Below, one piece after another: positions 20,901 through 33,453 of a stretch of DNA of 64,000 nt. The stretch covers positions 13,699,758 to 13,763,757 of the forward strand of contig CM073323.1 in assembly GCA_037043015.1 (NCBI GenBank), given 5' to 3'. Both the position numbers and the translations under genes were made by a program. Under the pieces are notes generated by a model. That model was not told the DNA's origin. It worked only from the letters and a program-made list of their open reading frames with translations, and searched no databases. The DNA is from Bryum argenteum. Its lineage: Eukaryota > Streptophyta > Bryopsida > Bryales > Bryaceae. Positions within the stretch are counted from its first letter, which is position 1; each line of letters starts with the position of its first letter.

Positions 20901-23900
20901 CACTGCATTTAATACTGCGAGAAGAGGATTTGATATATCGTACATGCTAAAGAACAGTAGGTCGCTGCATGTAAGTGTAAGTTTGAGGCAAAATTAAATG
21001 AATTGTCTCTCCGTGTTCTGCCACCACAACCTCTCCTGCCAGACTTGAGACACTTGCGAAGTATCGTTGTCGGATATAAGAGAAGCATGCTTCAGAAACA
21101 CACTGGGTGTCTGGCTGCAACTAGGAATGACTCGGTGAGAGAATGTGAGATAAACAGTCTTCTATCTTCAGTCTTCGTTCTTCAATCTTCTGTTTTGAGT
21201 CTCGAATCTTCAAACACGGGTCCGTTGGCCTATCTTATGGCTGACTCTACAAGGTAAAGGTTTCGGTCGGGTAGGTAATAAGAAACCATATGTCCTCGGA
21301 CGGGTAGAACAGGACAGCAGACATGAGCTGCCGTCCGTAAGATGGACTCTAAACTTCAAACCCAAGGTGACCAGGGAGCGCTCTGACCAGCGAGAACAAC
21401 ATATAAGATCAACCATGTGGGCCGTTAACCCCACTTCGTTGCCACAACACAAAATCAAGCTAAGTGTAAATGGGTAAAGCTCGCAACGGATTTACAATGC
21501 AAGAAAAGAAATGCAACTAGCCTCCATAGCCGACTGAGAATAACAAGAAGGAAATCGGATGACAAGCCACAACACAAAGGCTCTTCAGATCTTCAAGTCT
21601 TGGTGTGTTTCGCTTCTGTAGTACTTACTTTTTAGTAAAAAAGTTAAAACTTTAAAAAAGTTTTACTTTTTGGATAGATATTGCAGTATATATGCGAGAA
21701 AGTATGTAAAAGTTATAGAAAAAGTAACGAAAACAATAAAAATAGTAACCGCAGTAAGAAAATTGGCCGGATGAACGAAAAATCATTCGATTGAAAAATT
21801 AAGTGGATGAAATTTCGGGGATGAAATTTCCGCAGTTGCAAAAGACGCGTCGCTCGCGAGCGGGTGCGTAGCATGTATAAAACTGTAGAAATTTATAAAA
21901 AAAGCACGGCATTTTTATGAAAATTGCGCGTCGTGTTGCGCTCTTTGTCTTTTATTCTCTCGTGTGTGCTGTTGTATGTTTTAATCTTTGAGATTTGTGC
22001 GAAAGTTGTGTGTCGAGATTGTGAAATTGGAGGGATATTTGAGTACGAGGCTGCTGTGCCGTGCAGAATTCGAAGCGAGGAAGCGCGGTAATTGGAGCGA
22101 TTGGGATCAAGAGAATTTGGTATTCGGTGGAAGGTGATCGAGAAATTGAGCAACGAAATGGGAATTGTGTGAGGAACTTGGATTTCTGTTCGAAGGGTTT
22201 CTGCACGCTGCTGGAGATCAATCAAGAAACTGGAAAGAAAGCGAAAGTGTTGGATGACTTATGGATCTCGCAGCACGAGCTACGATTGACTGATCTCTTA
22301 TCACATCGAAAGGCTCGGTGATGTTGCCGGTAGGGCTGTTTGGAGGTTGAAGTGTGAAGACGAATTTGGAGATTACGGTGCGAATTGCTGCTTGTTGGGA
22401 ATTACGGTGAACGAGAAGCGACGTTGTTTCTGTGCTACGGAAGCCCGGCGGATTGAGCGGTTCCGGTGATTGTCGATTGGTGATAAGTTGTTGTCCACGG
22501 CTCGAGGAGCGAAGTACTTCCCCGCTGGATGCAAATTCGTGGCAACGACGTGCTGTTTACTGGTTCGGAGAGCTTCCTGCTGTTCGAAGCTACCGATTGA
22601 AGGTACTGATACACTCCCTAACCTGAGAAGGTTTGCAGGGTTTAATTCTGGAGGCACTGATTAGAGACATTAGCACTGGACCAAGTGTCGGAATTGAAGA
22701 TTGTAGGTTCCGAACTACACGTCGAAGGAAAGATCGGCGATGATGCAGGTTTGAAGTACAATCGTCGAAAGTGCAGGATTGATGCAAATCAGAGATCAAG
22801 TCGGATTGGGATCAGTAGAGTATCGGATGGAGATGTTGTGAGAAATTAAAACTTTGTTTGTAAAATTGTGAACTTAAGCTGTAAGCTATTTGCAAATTGC
22901 ATTGCATCATTATGTTTACATCATGGGATTTGGGTCATAAGAGTGATTCAAATTGAGAGAAAAGAGTAGAATTGGGTTGAAATTCTGAAGAAATTCAATC
23001 GCAGCAGTCGATGCAATTCTGCGGGAGAAATTAGGGATTCGGCAATCTGTCTGTGTATGTTGCACGGGTATAGGGGGCGGCGTTTGGCCATAGGGTTCTC
23101 TTCTTCCACGGCTATAGTTCCAATCGCGTGGTCATAGACTCCCCGTTTGAAATTCAATTTCATTTTTTTGCGTACTTTGATTGATTATAACTAAAGATCC
23201 GTACGGTCAACTTCCTTGCAATTTGGTAGTATTTTTGAACAAGATCCTACGGCTGGATTTTCAGAATTCAAACTTTGAAATTGAAAAATCAATTTCTAAA
23301 ATACCCCAATCAAACAAGTTTGTTCGAACTTCATTTGGAAACTAAGTGTTTGAGTTATGTTTTGAGGTTTCCTTTGGTTTTGGAGTAAGTAATAGGATTA
23401 TTTAAAGAATCTGAATTATAAGACCGAAATTTGAAATTGAGTGAGATCTATTGACATAAAGTTTAGGGTAAGTTCTTGGGTTTGGGTTTGACATTATTTT
23501 GGTATTCTTGGAATTTTTAACTATTGTTGAGTGATTCAACATGCGTTTGAGCTAAGACTCCTGAGAATGTGTTTGTGCAGGGCATAATTGCATACATACT
23601 GCATGTGTACAAGACATATTGACTTGAGAGACTTGGAGAGCTGCATAAAGGTAGGCAGCTTCTATATCATACCCTGCATCTGATTCTATTGACAAACTAA
23701 TCGCTAGGCATTGTGTAAATAGTATCGTATATAATACACTGGGACTGGACCTATTGACTAAATATTTATTTGTATTATTTCAAAGTATTATAGTGGCATT
23801 TTGCTTAGGTGATAGTCTGCATTTGGGTCTATTAACATAACCTGAACTATTGACTAGAACTATTGACTTCCCTTAGAATACTAGACAAGACTGAGACTGC

Positions 23901-24616
23901 ATGGAGTCTAGATCTAGTGCATTGGTAATGACAGTAACCCAAATTGAATGATCCATGGGTTTAATAGTGAATCGTCGCAAGACAAGCCCTCAGGTGCGTT
24001 TATACATAGTTATACTTATACCGCGAATACATGTTACCTTAGTCACAATACGACAGACTACTTTGTTTTTTCACCGTTGGTAAACAAAAAATTTCTAATG
24101 TACTAAATAGAAGTTAGAAATCACATGAAGAAATCTGAGAGGTATAAGGGCTATTGATTGCGGATCCCAGTCGCCAAGCCGTGGACACCTTTGGTGTACA
24201 GTAGGTTTTACTTTATTTACTAACACTTACGATAAAACCTACTGTACACTAAAGGTGTCCACGTTGGAAGCAATTCCAGCACGACATCGTATCAGACACA
24301 TGACTACCGTGAAAGTGAGAATACCTTATCGCCGAAGAATTTCGACGGACTTGGGAGGAGTCATGTCCTGCCTCTTACTGTGAACTTCCACTCTAACCTG
24401 GCTTGCCTCTCTCTGTAGTCTGCCTTCCAGTCATGACCTACCCATTTCCCTGGCCTGACATTTTTTCTTCTATAGATTGTATCTTCGTCGTAACCTGTCT
24501 AATTCCGTACAAATGGATATGAAGAAATTTGCTAGCTCAAAGTGATTCTGAACTGCTCATAAATAAGTTACCTGAAAGACTCAATATTTTTTCTTACTTT
24601 ATAATTACCCGCCTTT
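20900..24616. other. Unassigned 3.7 kb between the two retrotransposons
   Basis: I find no convincing gene. 22060-22320 is open on the plus strand but resembles nothing I know and lacks clear coding bias. 23640-23880 repeats CTATTGAC several times. Phrases around 23190-23270 (GATCCGTACGG..., TTGGTAGTATTTTTG) look like those in plant retroelement leaders, so this may be an old element. The one distinct structure is the hairpin at 24180-24263. Confidence 0.4.
24180..24263. repeat. 31-bp-stem hairpin
   Basis: The arm at 24180-24210 (starting CGTGGACACCTTTGG) is the reverse complement of 24233-24263 (ending AAAGGTGTCCACG) except for one G/A difference, which pairs as G:U in RNA. The loop is 22 bases. 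A further four pairs (CCAA/TTGG) extend the base after a two-base bulge. It could be a small foldback element or an RNA hairpin. No flanking duplication was recognised. Confidence 0.75.
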
Positions 24617-25099
24617 TGTCAGGGACACGGAAACAGATGATAAGAATATGTGGAAACTAACAAGAACTGACAGGAGCTTGAATTAACAAGAAGAGTACAC
24701 GAACAACAACAAGAGAGATGAGCTAGAGCTCCAAGAGATGCGTTGTCGAGGATCGAGGTTGCCTCGGCCTCGACTCCTATATATACTAGCTAAGAAGAAG
24801 GTTCTCCGTAACCTTCCTCAACCTAGGACCTTCTAAGACCTTCCAAGAACTTCCAAGACCTTCCGTAAGCTTCCAGGGCCTTCCGAAACTTCAAGGACCT
24901 TCCAAAACTTCCAGAGACTTCCAGGGAACTTCCGGAAGTTTCCGGAAGCTTCTAAACCTTCTAACCTTCCTAAGTTGTCTACCTAGTACGTGGCCGTGAC
25001 ACAGGGAATCTTCAAGGAATCTTCGAGGAATCTTTTAGGGAATCTTCAGAGAATAATTTAGAAGAACCTTCTAAAACTTCTTGTGTATGTCCCGTGACA
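24617..25099 (-). repeat. LTR (3' LTR of the minus-strand chromovirus)
   Basis: The plus-strand ends are TGTCAGGGACACGG and CCCGTGACA. A purine-rich tract, read on the minus strand as AGAAGGGAGGTGA, adjoins it at 25100-25112. It contains five perfectly spaced alternating TTC/GAA units at 24930-24952 and a TATATATA at 24779-24786. Confidence 0.9.
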
Positions 25100-28000
25100 T
25101 CACCTCCCTTCTAGCTTCGAGGTCTCCGAAGCAACGTTGTTGTTAGTCAATACCAACGCAGAAAATGACAATCACCGCATGACATCCGCAATAAACTCCA
25201 ATTCTTGTTCACGGCGCAAGTGGTTCATCGGTCCTTGAAGCCAACGATAGTGGCCGACGCCTTCCACTTCCCGGCGTGAACTTACGTATGCCTTCGTTAT
25301 GGAATTGTCCCGCAAACACACCTTCCTCGCGACTCATTGAAAGCGGGCTCGACCTCAAATACAATCACCAACGATCGATTGCTCGGAATCCTCCGTCGGC
25401 GTCGTGGCGTGGCGCGTTCTTCATCTCCGGGTCGCCTTCGAGAGTTGGTTGGTTGAGATGGCATAACCTGGGTATGCTATCTATCTCTTGACTATCCATG
25501 ACTAAAAACCAAACTATAACTATAGAGAAATTCTATCTAGAACAAAATATGTAAATCAAATGTGAATCAAGGTTGTGTTCACTCTCCCCTTTTATTTCCC
25601 GAGTGGGCAAGCGTCGAGAGACAAGTTATCGTCGGAAAGGCTTAGGTTTATGAGGATATCGTTGATGAAATTCCTGTACCTTTTCCGGCGCATTTACAAG
25701 ATTTTCGGCATGTTCCCACGTTCTTTCATTAATGTCGTATCCGCTCCAATGCACAAAATACTTCAAGTTTCCCCTTCACGCCGTGAATCCAAAAGACTTA
25801 TCCACCTCATATTCCTCGTGGTTCTCAATTTCGATCTTAGGTGGCGGCCCCGCACTCTTCCCGGAAAAGTCGACTCGATAAGGTTCCAATAAAGACACGC
25901 GGAAGACCGGATGTACCTTCATAGTAGCCGTAACTCCAACCGATCGCCACCTGGATTGATTTGTTTCTGGATGGCAAATGGTCCCAATCTTCGATAGTCC
26001 AACTTATCACACGGCCGCTTGGTCTTGATATTCCGTCGGAAGCGACCATACTTTATCTCCGATCTTGAAAGTAGGTGCCTCATTCCGAAATTTATCTGCG
26101 GACGGACGCTTGTACGACTCTTGGGCGCTTTGCATTGAAGTCTCGCCGTTCTTGAAGTTCCGATAGTTCTTCGCAAAATCTTCTTCTTTGGGTTGTTATT
26201 GGCCACTGAATTATAAATCAAGCTTCGGTGGTATCCGTAGTTGGCAAAGAATGGTGTTTGTTGGGTCGACGCATGAATAGTGTTGTTGTAGGCGAACTCT
26301 GGCAAGCGTTAGATACTCGATCCAATCGTCTTCATTGATAGTTGATGGTGCAACGTAGATCTTTTTCCAATACTGATTCACCCGTTCCGCCTGTCCGTCG
26401 GTTTGAGGATGAAATGCCAAGAAAGCGATATCCACCTTCAATATCTCAAATAGAGATTTTCGAAACTTGAGACGAACCGGGTTCCGCGATCCGACACAAT
26501 ATCATCCCAAGCAAGCCGTGATAACGATATACATTATCAAGAAAGAGTCTTGCTGTATCTTCGCTCGACGATGTCTTCTTGCAAGGAACAAAATGCGCCA
26601 TCTTCGTCAGCCGATCTACCACAACAAAGATGTTGTCAAACGAGTTTGAAGGCGGCAGGTCCGTAATGAAATCCATGGAAACTGAAGACCATGGTCGATG
26701 CGGGATAGGCAATGGCTGCAAAAAGTCCATAGGGGCGATCTGCCGGGTTCTTCGACCTTGAACAAATATCACAAGAGAGAACAAACTCCTTCACATCCTT
26801 CCACATTTGGGGCCACCAGAAGTCTCGCGAAATAAGCTCCAATGTCTTGTTGTATCCAAAATGTCCTGCAGCTGAAAAGTCATGGCGTGATTGGAGGACT
26901 CGAAGTCGTGTTCGTCCCTTAGGAATATACAATCGCTCTTCAAAGACAAAAAGATCTCCTCCACTCAACTTGTCATTATCAAGACGCTTCGATCTCGAGA
27001 GCTACGAAATCTTCAATTGTCGCAATACGTATCTGGTTAAGGAAGTCCGTATCAATTGGCATTTACAAAGAGCGCAAATTCTAAAACGCTCGGTTTCAAA
27101 GAATGTGGTGCATTGTTGATCAAACGCCGCTTCTCCAAATTTTTAGGGCGCCAGATACGATCTCCCGATAAGGCATCGGATAGTCCTTTGTTGCTTCCTG
27201 CGCCGATAGGTAATAACAAAGTCAAATCGCGACAACGACATATTCCACCGAGCAGCGTCAATTCAAGACTTCGAGCCGACATAAAGATCTCCAAATTCTT
27301 GTGATCCGTGTATACGGTCACCTGGATGTCTGTGCTTCGAGAAAGTGTCGCCACTCTTGGAAGGAATCTACTATGGCAAGAAGTTCCTTATCGTGGATTT
27401 CATAATTGATTTCAAAGAGCAAAAAACTTTCGAGAATAGAACGCCACCTGGATGAAGCTTCCCGTCCACGTCCATCTGTGAAAGTACGGCTCCCAAAGAA
27501 AAATCGAAGCATCGGTCTCCAAATAGAAGGCCTTTGTAAAGTCGGGATGTACCAAGATTGGAGCTGTGATAAATGTCATCTTGAGGTCTTGGAATGCCTT
27601 TTTCTGCTTGAGGTCCCCATTCGAGCTTGTCGCTTCAAGTCAACCGAGTGAGTGGAGCGGCGACTCGAGAATAATTAACTTGATGAAGATTCGATAGAAG
27701 TTAAGAAATCCAAGAAAACATTGTACGTCTCTAACCGTCTTGAACCTCCCACGATACAATTGCTTCCACCTTCTTAGGGTCCATCTTCAAGCCGTCTGTA
27801 GTTGCAATGAACCCTAAAAACTCCATCTCGGTTTGGTGGAATAGACACTTCTCCAACTTGGCGTGAGTCGCCGTTCGTAGTTTCGAGGACCAAACGAACG
27901 TCTTTCTCGTCTTCTTCTTCGTTTTTGGAAAATATCGGGATGTCATCCAGGATAGATGACAACAAAGTCGTCGAGTGCTCCCGAAAGATGTCATTCATCA

Positions 28001-30277
28001 CGTGTGTTGGAAAATAGCCGGAAAGATTTGGTAAGGCGCCAAAAGCGCATTTACATTATATTCAAAATGGCCATACCATGCGGGCAACGTCTTCTTTCTA
28101 CTCGTCTCCTTGCTTGATCCGTACGAGGTTGTAAGCTCCCCGATCAATTTTTGTAAAGATCTTTGCGCGCCAGAGCTCAAGAAGAGACAGAAAATCGAGG
28201 GTAACGGGTAACGATTTTTCTTAGTTACCTTGTTGAGGCCTCGATAGTCCACGCACATTCGTAGCGAGCCATCCTTCTTCTTTACAAACAAGATCGGTCT
28301 TGCCCCACCGCGACTTTGAATGACGAATGAAGTTCTTCGCTAGATTCTCGTCAATATCTTTCGCAGACTCCGCTTAACTCCGTTTGAGAGAGATTGTAGA
28401 TTGGGCCAAAAGGCGGTTGTCTTTCCTTCTTTCGCGTCTATAAAGCATACGTATGGCCGATCTTTCCGTAGTATGTCCGCGTTCTTCTTCAAAACACGTC
28501 CTCAAAATCCTCAGATTGCTTCTGGTATGCTTGCCGTCGAACTCTTCTCCGTCTTAGTTGAAATTTGCGCATAGATGACAAAGGTGTTCTTCTTTGGATG
28601 ATCGTCTGAACGCCCTTGCTCCAATAAACAATGGTTTCCCTATCTTGGGATGTCTACTAGGTTGGCTCTTGGAATGTTCTTTGGAAAAAGTCATTTTCCG
28701 CAACTTCCAATCTATGGTAGGGTTATGTTGTTCTAACCAAGAGAGACCTAGGATGACGGGGTTTGACGGGGTTCTAATGACATTAAAAACGACGTAACTA
28801 CTATGGTCCTTAAACGCCACCTCTATAGGTGCGATTCATGGGTGGCACTCCTGCAAATAAAGGTCGTCCATCTATCACCTCTACATTAACAAGTTTGGAC
28901 TTACATGACTTGAGACGAATCTTGTGGCGCGCTAAAGAAATTCTTCATCTAAAAAAACAAGTAGATGCTCCCGAATCTAATAGAGCTAAAGTTTTGTGTT
29001 TTGAGGACCAAGAGACAAGGAATTGTAAAACAACGGGCGGGTTGGATGAGAAAGAGGAACCCGATTGTTGTTGTGGCATTGAATCGTCCCAAACCGCATG
29101 GTTCCCATCAGAATGCAAGATCGCCGTTTTTCCCATCACCGCACTCCTAGTCTTAACAATGCGCGGTTCTCGCTTCTTGGGGCAATTTCAACCTTGTGGC
29201 CTTCTTCTCCGCAGCACAAACAGAGTCCTTCTTCCATACGCGTTTAACTTCTTCTTCTTCTAAGAAGAGCTCCGACACGCGTCAGCGTCGATTTGCGTAT
29301 GGCTTCCGCCCCGAATGAGAACTCAAATTGTTTGCCGACATACTCGTGGTGTAGCTCTGTTTGGTATTTTGGGCTACCGCCTTGACGACGCTGGAATAAA
29401 CGGTTGTCGACTTTATAGCTTGGCTAATGGCTTCGTTGAGCGTTTGCGGATCGGAAGAGATAAAAGTAGGTCCTTCACATCATCCTCAAACCCCAATAAA
29501 ACCGACTCACCAACGCTTCTTCGCCCCGATTGATGTCACTAGATTGTCTAAAATCCGATCGTGAAGCGACGCAGAGCGCATTCCTTGTCGTAGTGATCGG
29601 ATCTTTGTTGTAGCCCATCGGACCTTATCATGCTCGCCAAATCTTCGCAAATGCCTCCAAACGTCTCAAAGTTGCTCGAGAATTGGCGATCGTTTTACCG
29701 AACAAGGGGCAAAACCACGACAAAGCTTGCTCGTAGTTAGTTCTAACAAGTCCAACACGCGCCTCCTCCGTCGGATATCGTTCGGTACGAAAACGTTATC
29801 AACTTGATTTGGTTGACAAAACCTCGAAACTTGGAACGCGTTCCGTCGAACTTGTCGGGAAGACTAACTCTAGGCTCCTTCCGTTGTTGAATCATTGGGT
29901 TTTGTTGAACCAAAGGTGTAGTCGCCTCCTCCGGTGTAGTTGCTTGAGACTGGTGAATCCTGGATGATGTTATCCTGGATCTTTCCGTCATTGTGAAGTC
30001 TTCCGTGGCTCCTTCTATCTCCGCTTGTCTATGTGATAATGCAGCAAAGAAAGACTTCGATGGCGTCCAATTTGGATTCCAAATTTTCAGCCATACTAAC
30101 GTCTTGATCTTTGACTAAATCTACGAAAGAAAAGAAAAATTTGACAAGAGAACAATATTGGTTTAGAGGAGGGTAATCCGCAACCTCTAAAACACTAGCA
30201 CACCTTCGAGAAGAGGGTAATCCACTCTCTAACAAGAAGGACTAACTCGATATTTGTGAGAAGGTAGTCTCGACAAA

Positions 30278-30759
30278 CCGGTCGAGGAAACACGGAATGA
30301 TGATAAGAATATGTGGAAACTAACAAGAATCGACGAGAGCTTGCTTGAATTAAGAAGAAGAGTACACGAAACAACAAGAGAGATGAGCTAGAGCTCCAAG
30401 AGATGCGTTATCGAGACGAGGTTGCCCACCTCGACTCCTATATATACTAGCTAAGAAGAAGGTTCTCCGGAACCTTCCTCAACCTAGGACCTTCTAAGAC
30501 CTTCCAAGAACTTCCAAGACCTTCCGAAAGCTTCCGGGGCCTTCCGGAAACTTCAAGGACCTTCCAAAACTTCCAGAGACTTCCGGGAACTTCCAGAGTT
30601 TCGGAAGCTTCTAACCTTCTAGAACCTTCCTAAGTTGTCTACCTAGTACGTGGCCGTGACACAGGGAATCTTCAAGGAATCTTCAAGGAATCTTTTAGGG
30701 AATCTTCAGAGAATATTTTAGAAAAACCTTCTAGAAACTTCTTGTGTATGTCCGTGACA
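30278..30759 (-). repeat. LTR (5' LTR of the minus-strand chromovirus)
   Basis: Matches 24617-25099. In the element's own direction it starts TGTCACGGACATACACAAG. Upstream of the TATA box at 30446-30439 it has clustered TTCnnGAA motifs, including three-unit arrays at 30741-30729 and 30629-30617. The inner boundary is approximate. Confidence 0.85.
30609..30745 (-). promoter_or_regulatory. Heat-shock-element-like arrays in the U3 of the chromovirus LTR
   Basis: Heat-shock factors bind alternating GAA and TTC units separated by two bases; three units make a full site. Here TTC-n2-GAA-n2-TTC occurs at 30729-30741 and 30617-30629, with single GAAnnTTC pairs between (AATCTTC repeats). The other LTR has a five-unit perfect array at 24930-24952. 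The arrays lie 170-300 bp upstream of the TATATATA box (30439-30446) in the element's transcription direction, a promoter-like layout. Confidence 0.6.
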
Positions 30760-30764
30760 CCTTT

Positions 30765-33450
30765 TCATTTTCAACCTCTTTTTTTTTCGTAGTTTTCTTA
30801 CAAACAATAATAACAAACAAGTAAAACTAAAATATAATATTATTCATCTTCAAGATATAAGCAAAGAAGTTTCAATGAAACAATTTACACTCTATTATAC
30901 AAATTAAGGAAAAAAAAAAAAAAAAAAAAAACAACAACTTCACTAACCGTTTTTCAAATTGAAAATGTATTTAAGATAACTCAAACAAACTCACTTATTC
31001 TCTAATTCCCAAAATCTCATTGTATATGCCTTAAAAATCTTTTACAGTTACAAGTTTTATAATTTTAATATACTCTTACATTGCTCATAATGAATTCCTC
31101 ACACCTCGTCATTTCCTCTATTTAAAATTCATATTTTTTTAAGTTTAAATACTACTACATTGCAAGATCTTATATAAACATAAACGAGGTTAATTGTGAT
31201 GACAAAAGTCTCAATGTTGTCAATAATATTTTTTATTAATCTTTTGAATAATATTTTTTAATCGTATTCGTCAATGTTAAAAGCACTCGAAATGCTTCTT
31301 TTCATAAACACTTCAGATGAATATATATATATATAATTAACCTTCTTTTGTATACCAAACATTAACTGTTTTAAATTTATTTTCATATACGAATGAATAC
31401 AACTCCACGTACAAATGTTAGGTTGAATATTAAATTGTTGTCGATATACAACGGCGCGTAACAACTCGTTCAACGCCTTCTAATCTTTTACTTGTTGTTG
31501 CAATATCTCAACCATAAGTTGTGTATTGTTGAGTATAATCCGGTAATCCGGGTTTCGATTCCCACTCTCTTTTTTACGTTTGACAATTTTAGGGTTTTTT
31601 ATTCGATTATTTTTGATACGAATGACTGCATCAGTGACTTCGCTTTCATGTATGACTTCAACAATACCTGAAGCTATAGTAATATATTTCTTACAATTAT
31701 CACACAATAACGCACGATGTTACGCAGGATGTAATAATTCATTATACTAAAAAAATTATTTATTTTGATGCAACACTTATAGAGAGCGATAAAATATAAT
31801 TCACGATTACTTTAAAAACACAAGACTTTAAGTATTCATGTTACTAGACCTAATCTTAAATATCAAGTTATTTCAGCTAAAATTTTAAAAAAGTAGTTCA
31901 TATGAACCCCGCAGAGTTCCTCGCAGTTAGATGTTTTTGGAAAAAAAATTCTTTAAAAAAAACAACTAATAATTCAAACTATATGTGGTTCATCCTCCCA
32001 CTTGAACAGACACATTTCACATATTTCTTTCTAAAAGTATTTCTCTCACCACTTTGATTTTTTGCAAATGACACTAAATGTTGATTGGAAATATTCATAT
32101 ATTGCCATAAATATGATATATTTTCAAATACTTATCATCAATTCCTTAAAAATACATAAAAGAGATGCTTTTTACATGTACTTCTTCAAGTATTTGTAAA
32201 TGTGATTCATTGGAGAGAGTATTCGAAGTAATTATAATTGCAGTAAACATTTTTTTTTTTAATTCGATATTTTTTATAAATTTTTTGTATGCGGAATGTT
32301 TAAATTTAATCAAATTTGAGGAATGAACAATTTCTTAAAGCTTGTGGCACCCGAATTTGATGTTGGGTTTTCATATATTAAGCCACAAACAATTAAATTT
32401 AGCAACTTCTGCATAATTCATATATTATTCTAATTTATGAAACAAAAATTCGATAAAGCTTGTAGAAGGTTGAAACACCCACATTTGATGTTGAGTTTTG
32501 GGAGTCGAATATCATAATGTGCTAAATTTAGCAGCTATTACATAAATGTTCAAAATTTATATTTTTTTTAACGATTAGGAAATTTAAGATTCTTATATGC
32601 CTTTTAATTCTTAGGAGGTATCAAATTCAATGTTTGACTTTCGAAACAGTAGTCAGAAGCTACTTAATTAAGCAACTCTTTTGCCTAATGTTTATTGTAT
32701 TCAACAATTCAGAGTTGTATATTGAAGCATTCGTGAGAATAAACGCGAGAGAATTTGAGCGACGCTTCTGCACGACATTGTACGATGATATAGTGAGACT
32801 ACGAACCATCTGGGAGGCATGCGGTAGACCGGATTCTGAAATTCAATTGGATGATGCTCATAGGCTAATGGCATTTGCAGTGTCAGCGAGTGCGTTACAT
32901 TGCATTGTATCGTCCGGAGAAAGTCAGAATCGTTGAGAAGTATAGCAAAGCGAATGTTAAAAACTACACGACATGCTTGACACGAGCATGGTGAATGATA
33001 CGAGGCTATTCTCCTACTATGCAAGGATTATGAAGAGATAGTCATTTGGTATAGCGAGGAAGATGAAAAAAAGTGGAAAAAAAATATGCAAAAAAACATT
33101 CATTAGATCTCAATGTAGACATACAAAAGATCGTTAATTAATGAAAGAATTTTGGGTAACACCTATATCTAAGATTCTCAAATAGCAGTACTTGTGTCTT
33201 GCCCGGAGCATGGCAGCACGAGCAGTTATGAATGAAAAGTGACCGAAACAGAATTATTATTCTAGGAACGCTTCAAATGCAAAAGTCTCCAAAGCAGACT
33301 TCAGCTTGAGTATTGGATCGGATTCAAATGCAAGAAGCTGTCCAAAATGAAGTGCGGTAAATGTAGATGGAGTCTAGGAAGCAACGGTCAAAGTTCTTTA
33401 TCATTGCATAAAAATCAAATATTTCAAAGAAGCTAATTTCAATTTATGCA
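30765..33450. other. AT-rich intergenic stretch
   Basis: A poly-A tract lies near 30909-30930 and a TA microsatellite near 31321-31336. Minus-strand 31707-31480 is open (CDNCKKYITIASG..., lysine/asparagine-rich) but unrecognised. Plus-strand 32634-32936 is open for 100 codons (FERRFCTTLYDDIVRLRTIW) and also unrecognised. Neither has supporting context, and I annotate no gene. Confidence 0.4.
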
Positions 33451-33453
33451 CAC

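Larger units (their letters stand above)
24617..30759 (-). mobile_element. Chromovirus (Ty3/gypsy) LTR retrotransposon, fossil copy
   Basis: The element has LTRs of about 483 bp and is flanked by CCTTT on both sides (24612-24616 and 30760-30764). It is oriented on the minus strand. Parts from its 5' side: gag at about 30000-29200 (FDGTRSKFRGFVNQIKL, one zinc-knuckle-like CLCCGEEGH); protease near 29100 (LALLDSGAS); RT at about 28300-27750 ([20 protein letters not shown]); RNase H at about 27500-27050; integrase at about 26970-25920 (HH-CC zinc part, then [10 protein letters not shown]); and a chromodomain near 25830-25690 (YFVHWSGYDINERTWEH). The chromodomain places it among the chromoviruses. 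It has many breaks (more than ten). The LTRs differ by a few percent plus many small indels, so it is older than a fresh insertion but keeps its duplication. Confidence 0.9.

Noticed and set aside
22061-22321. Open frame of 86 codons in the gap between retrotransposons
   Set aside because: No recognisable similarity, no splice context, and the opposite strand is also open; left as unassigned.
31480-31707. Minus-strand open frame with a CDNCKK start
   Set aside because: One CxxC pair without a second pair or exon context is too weak to call a zinc-binding gene.
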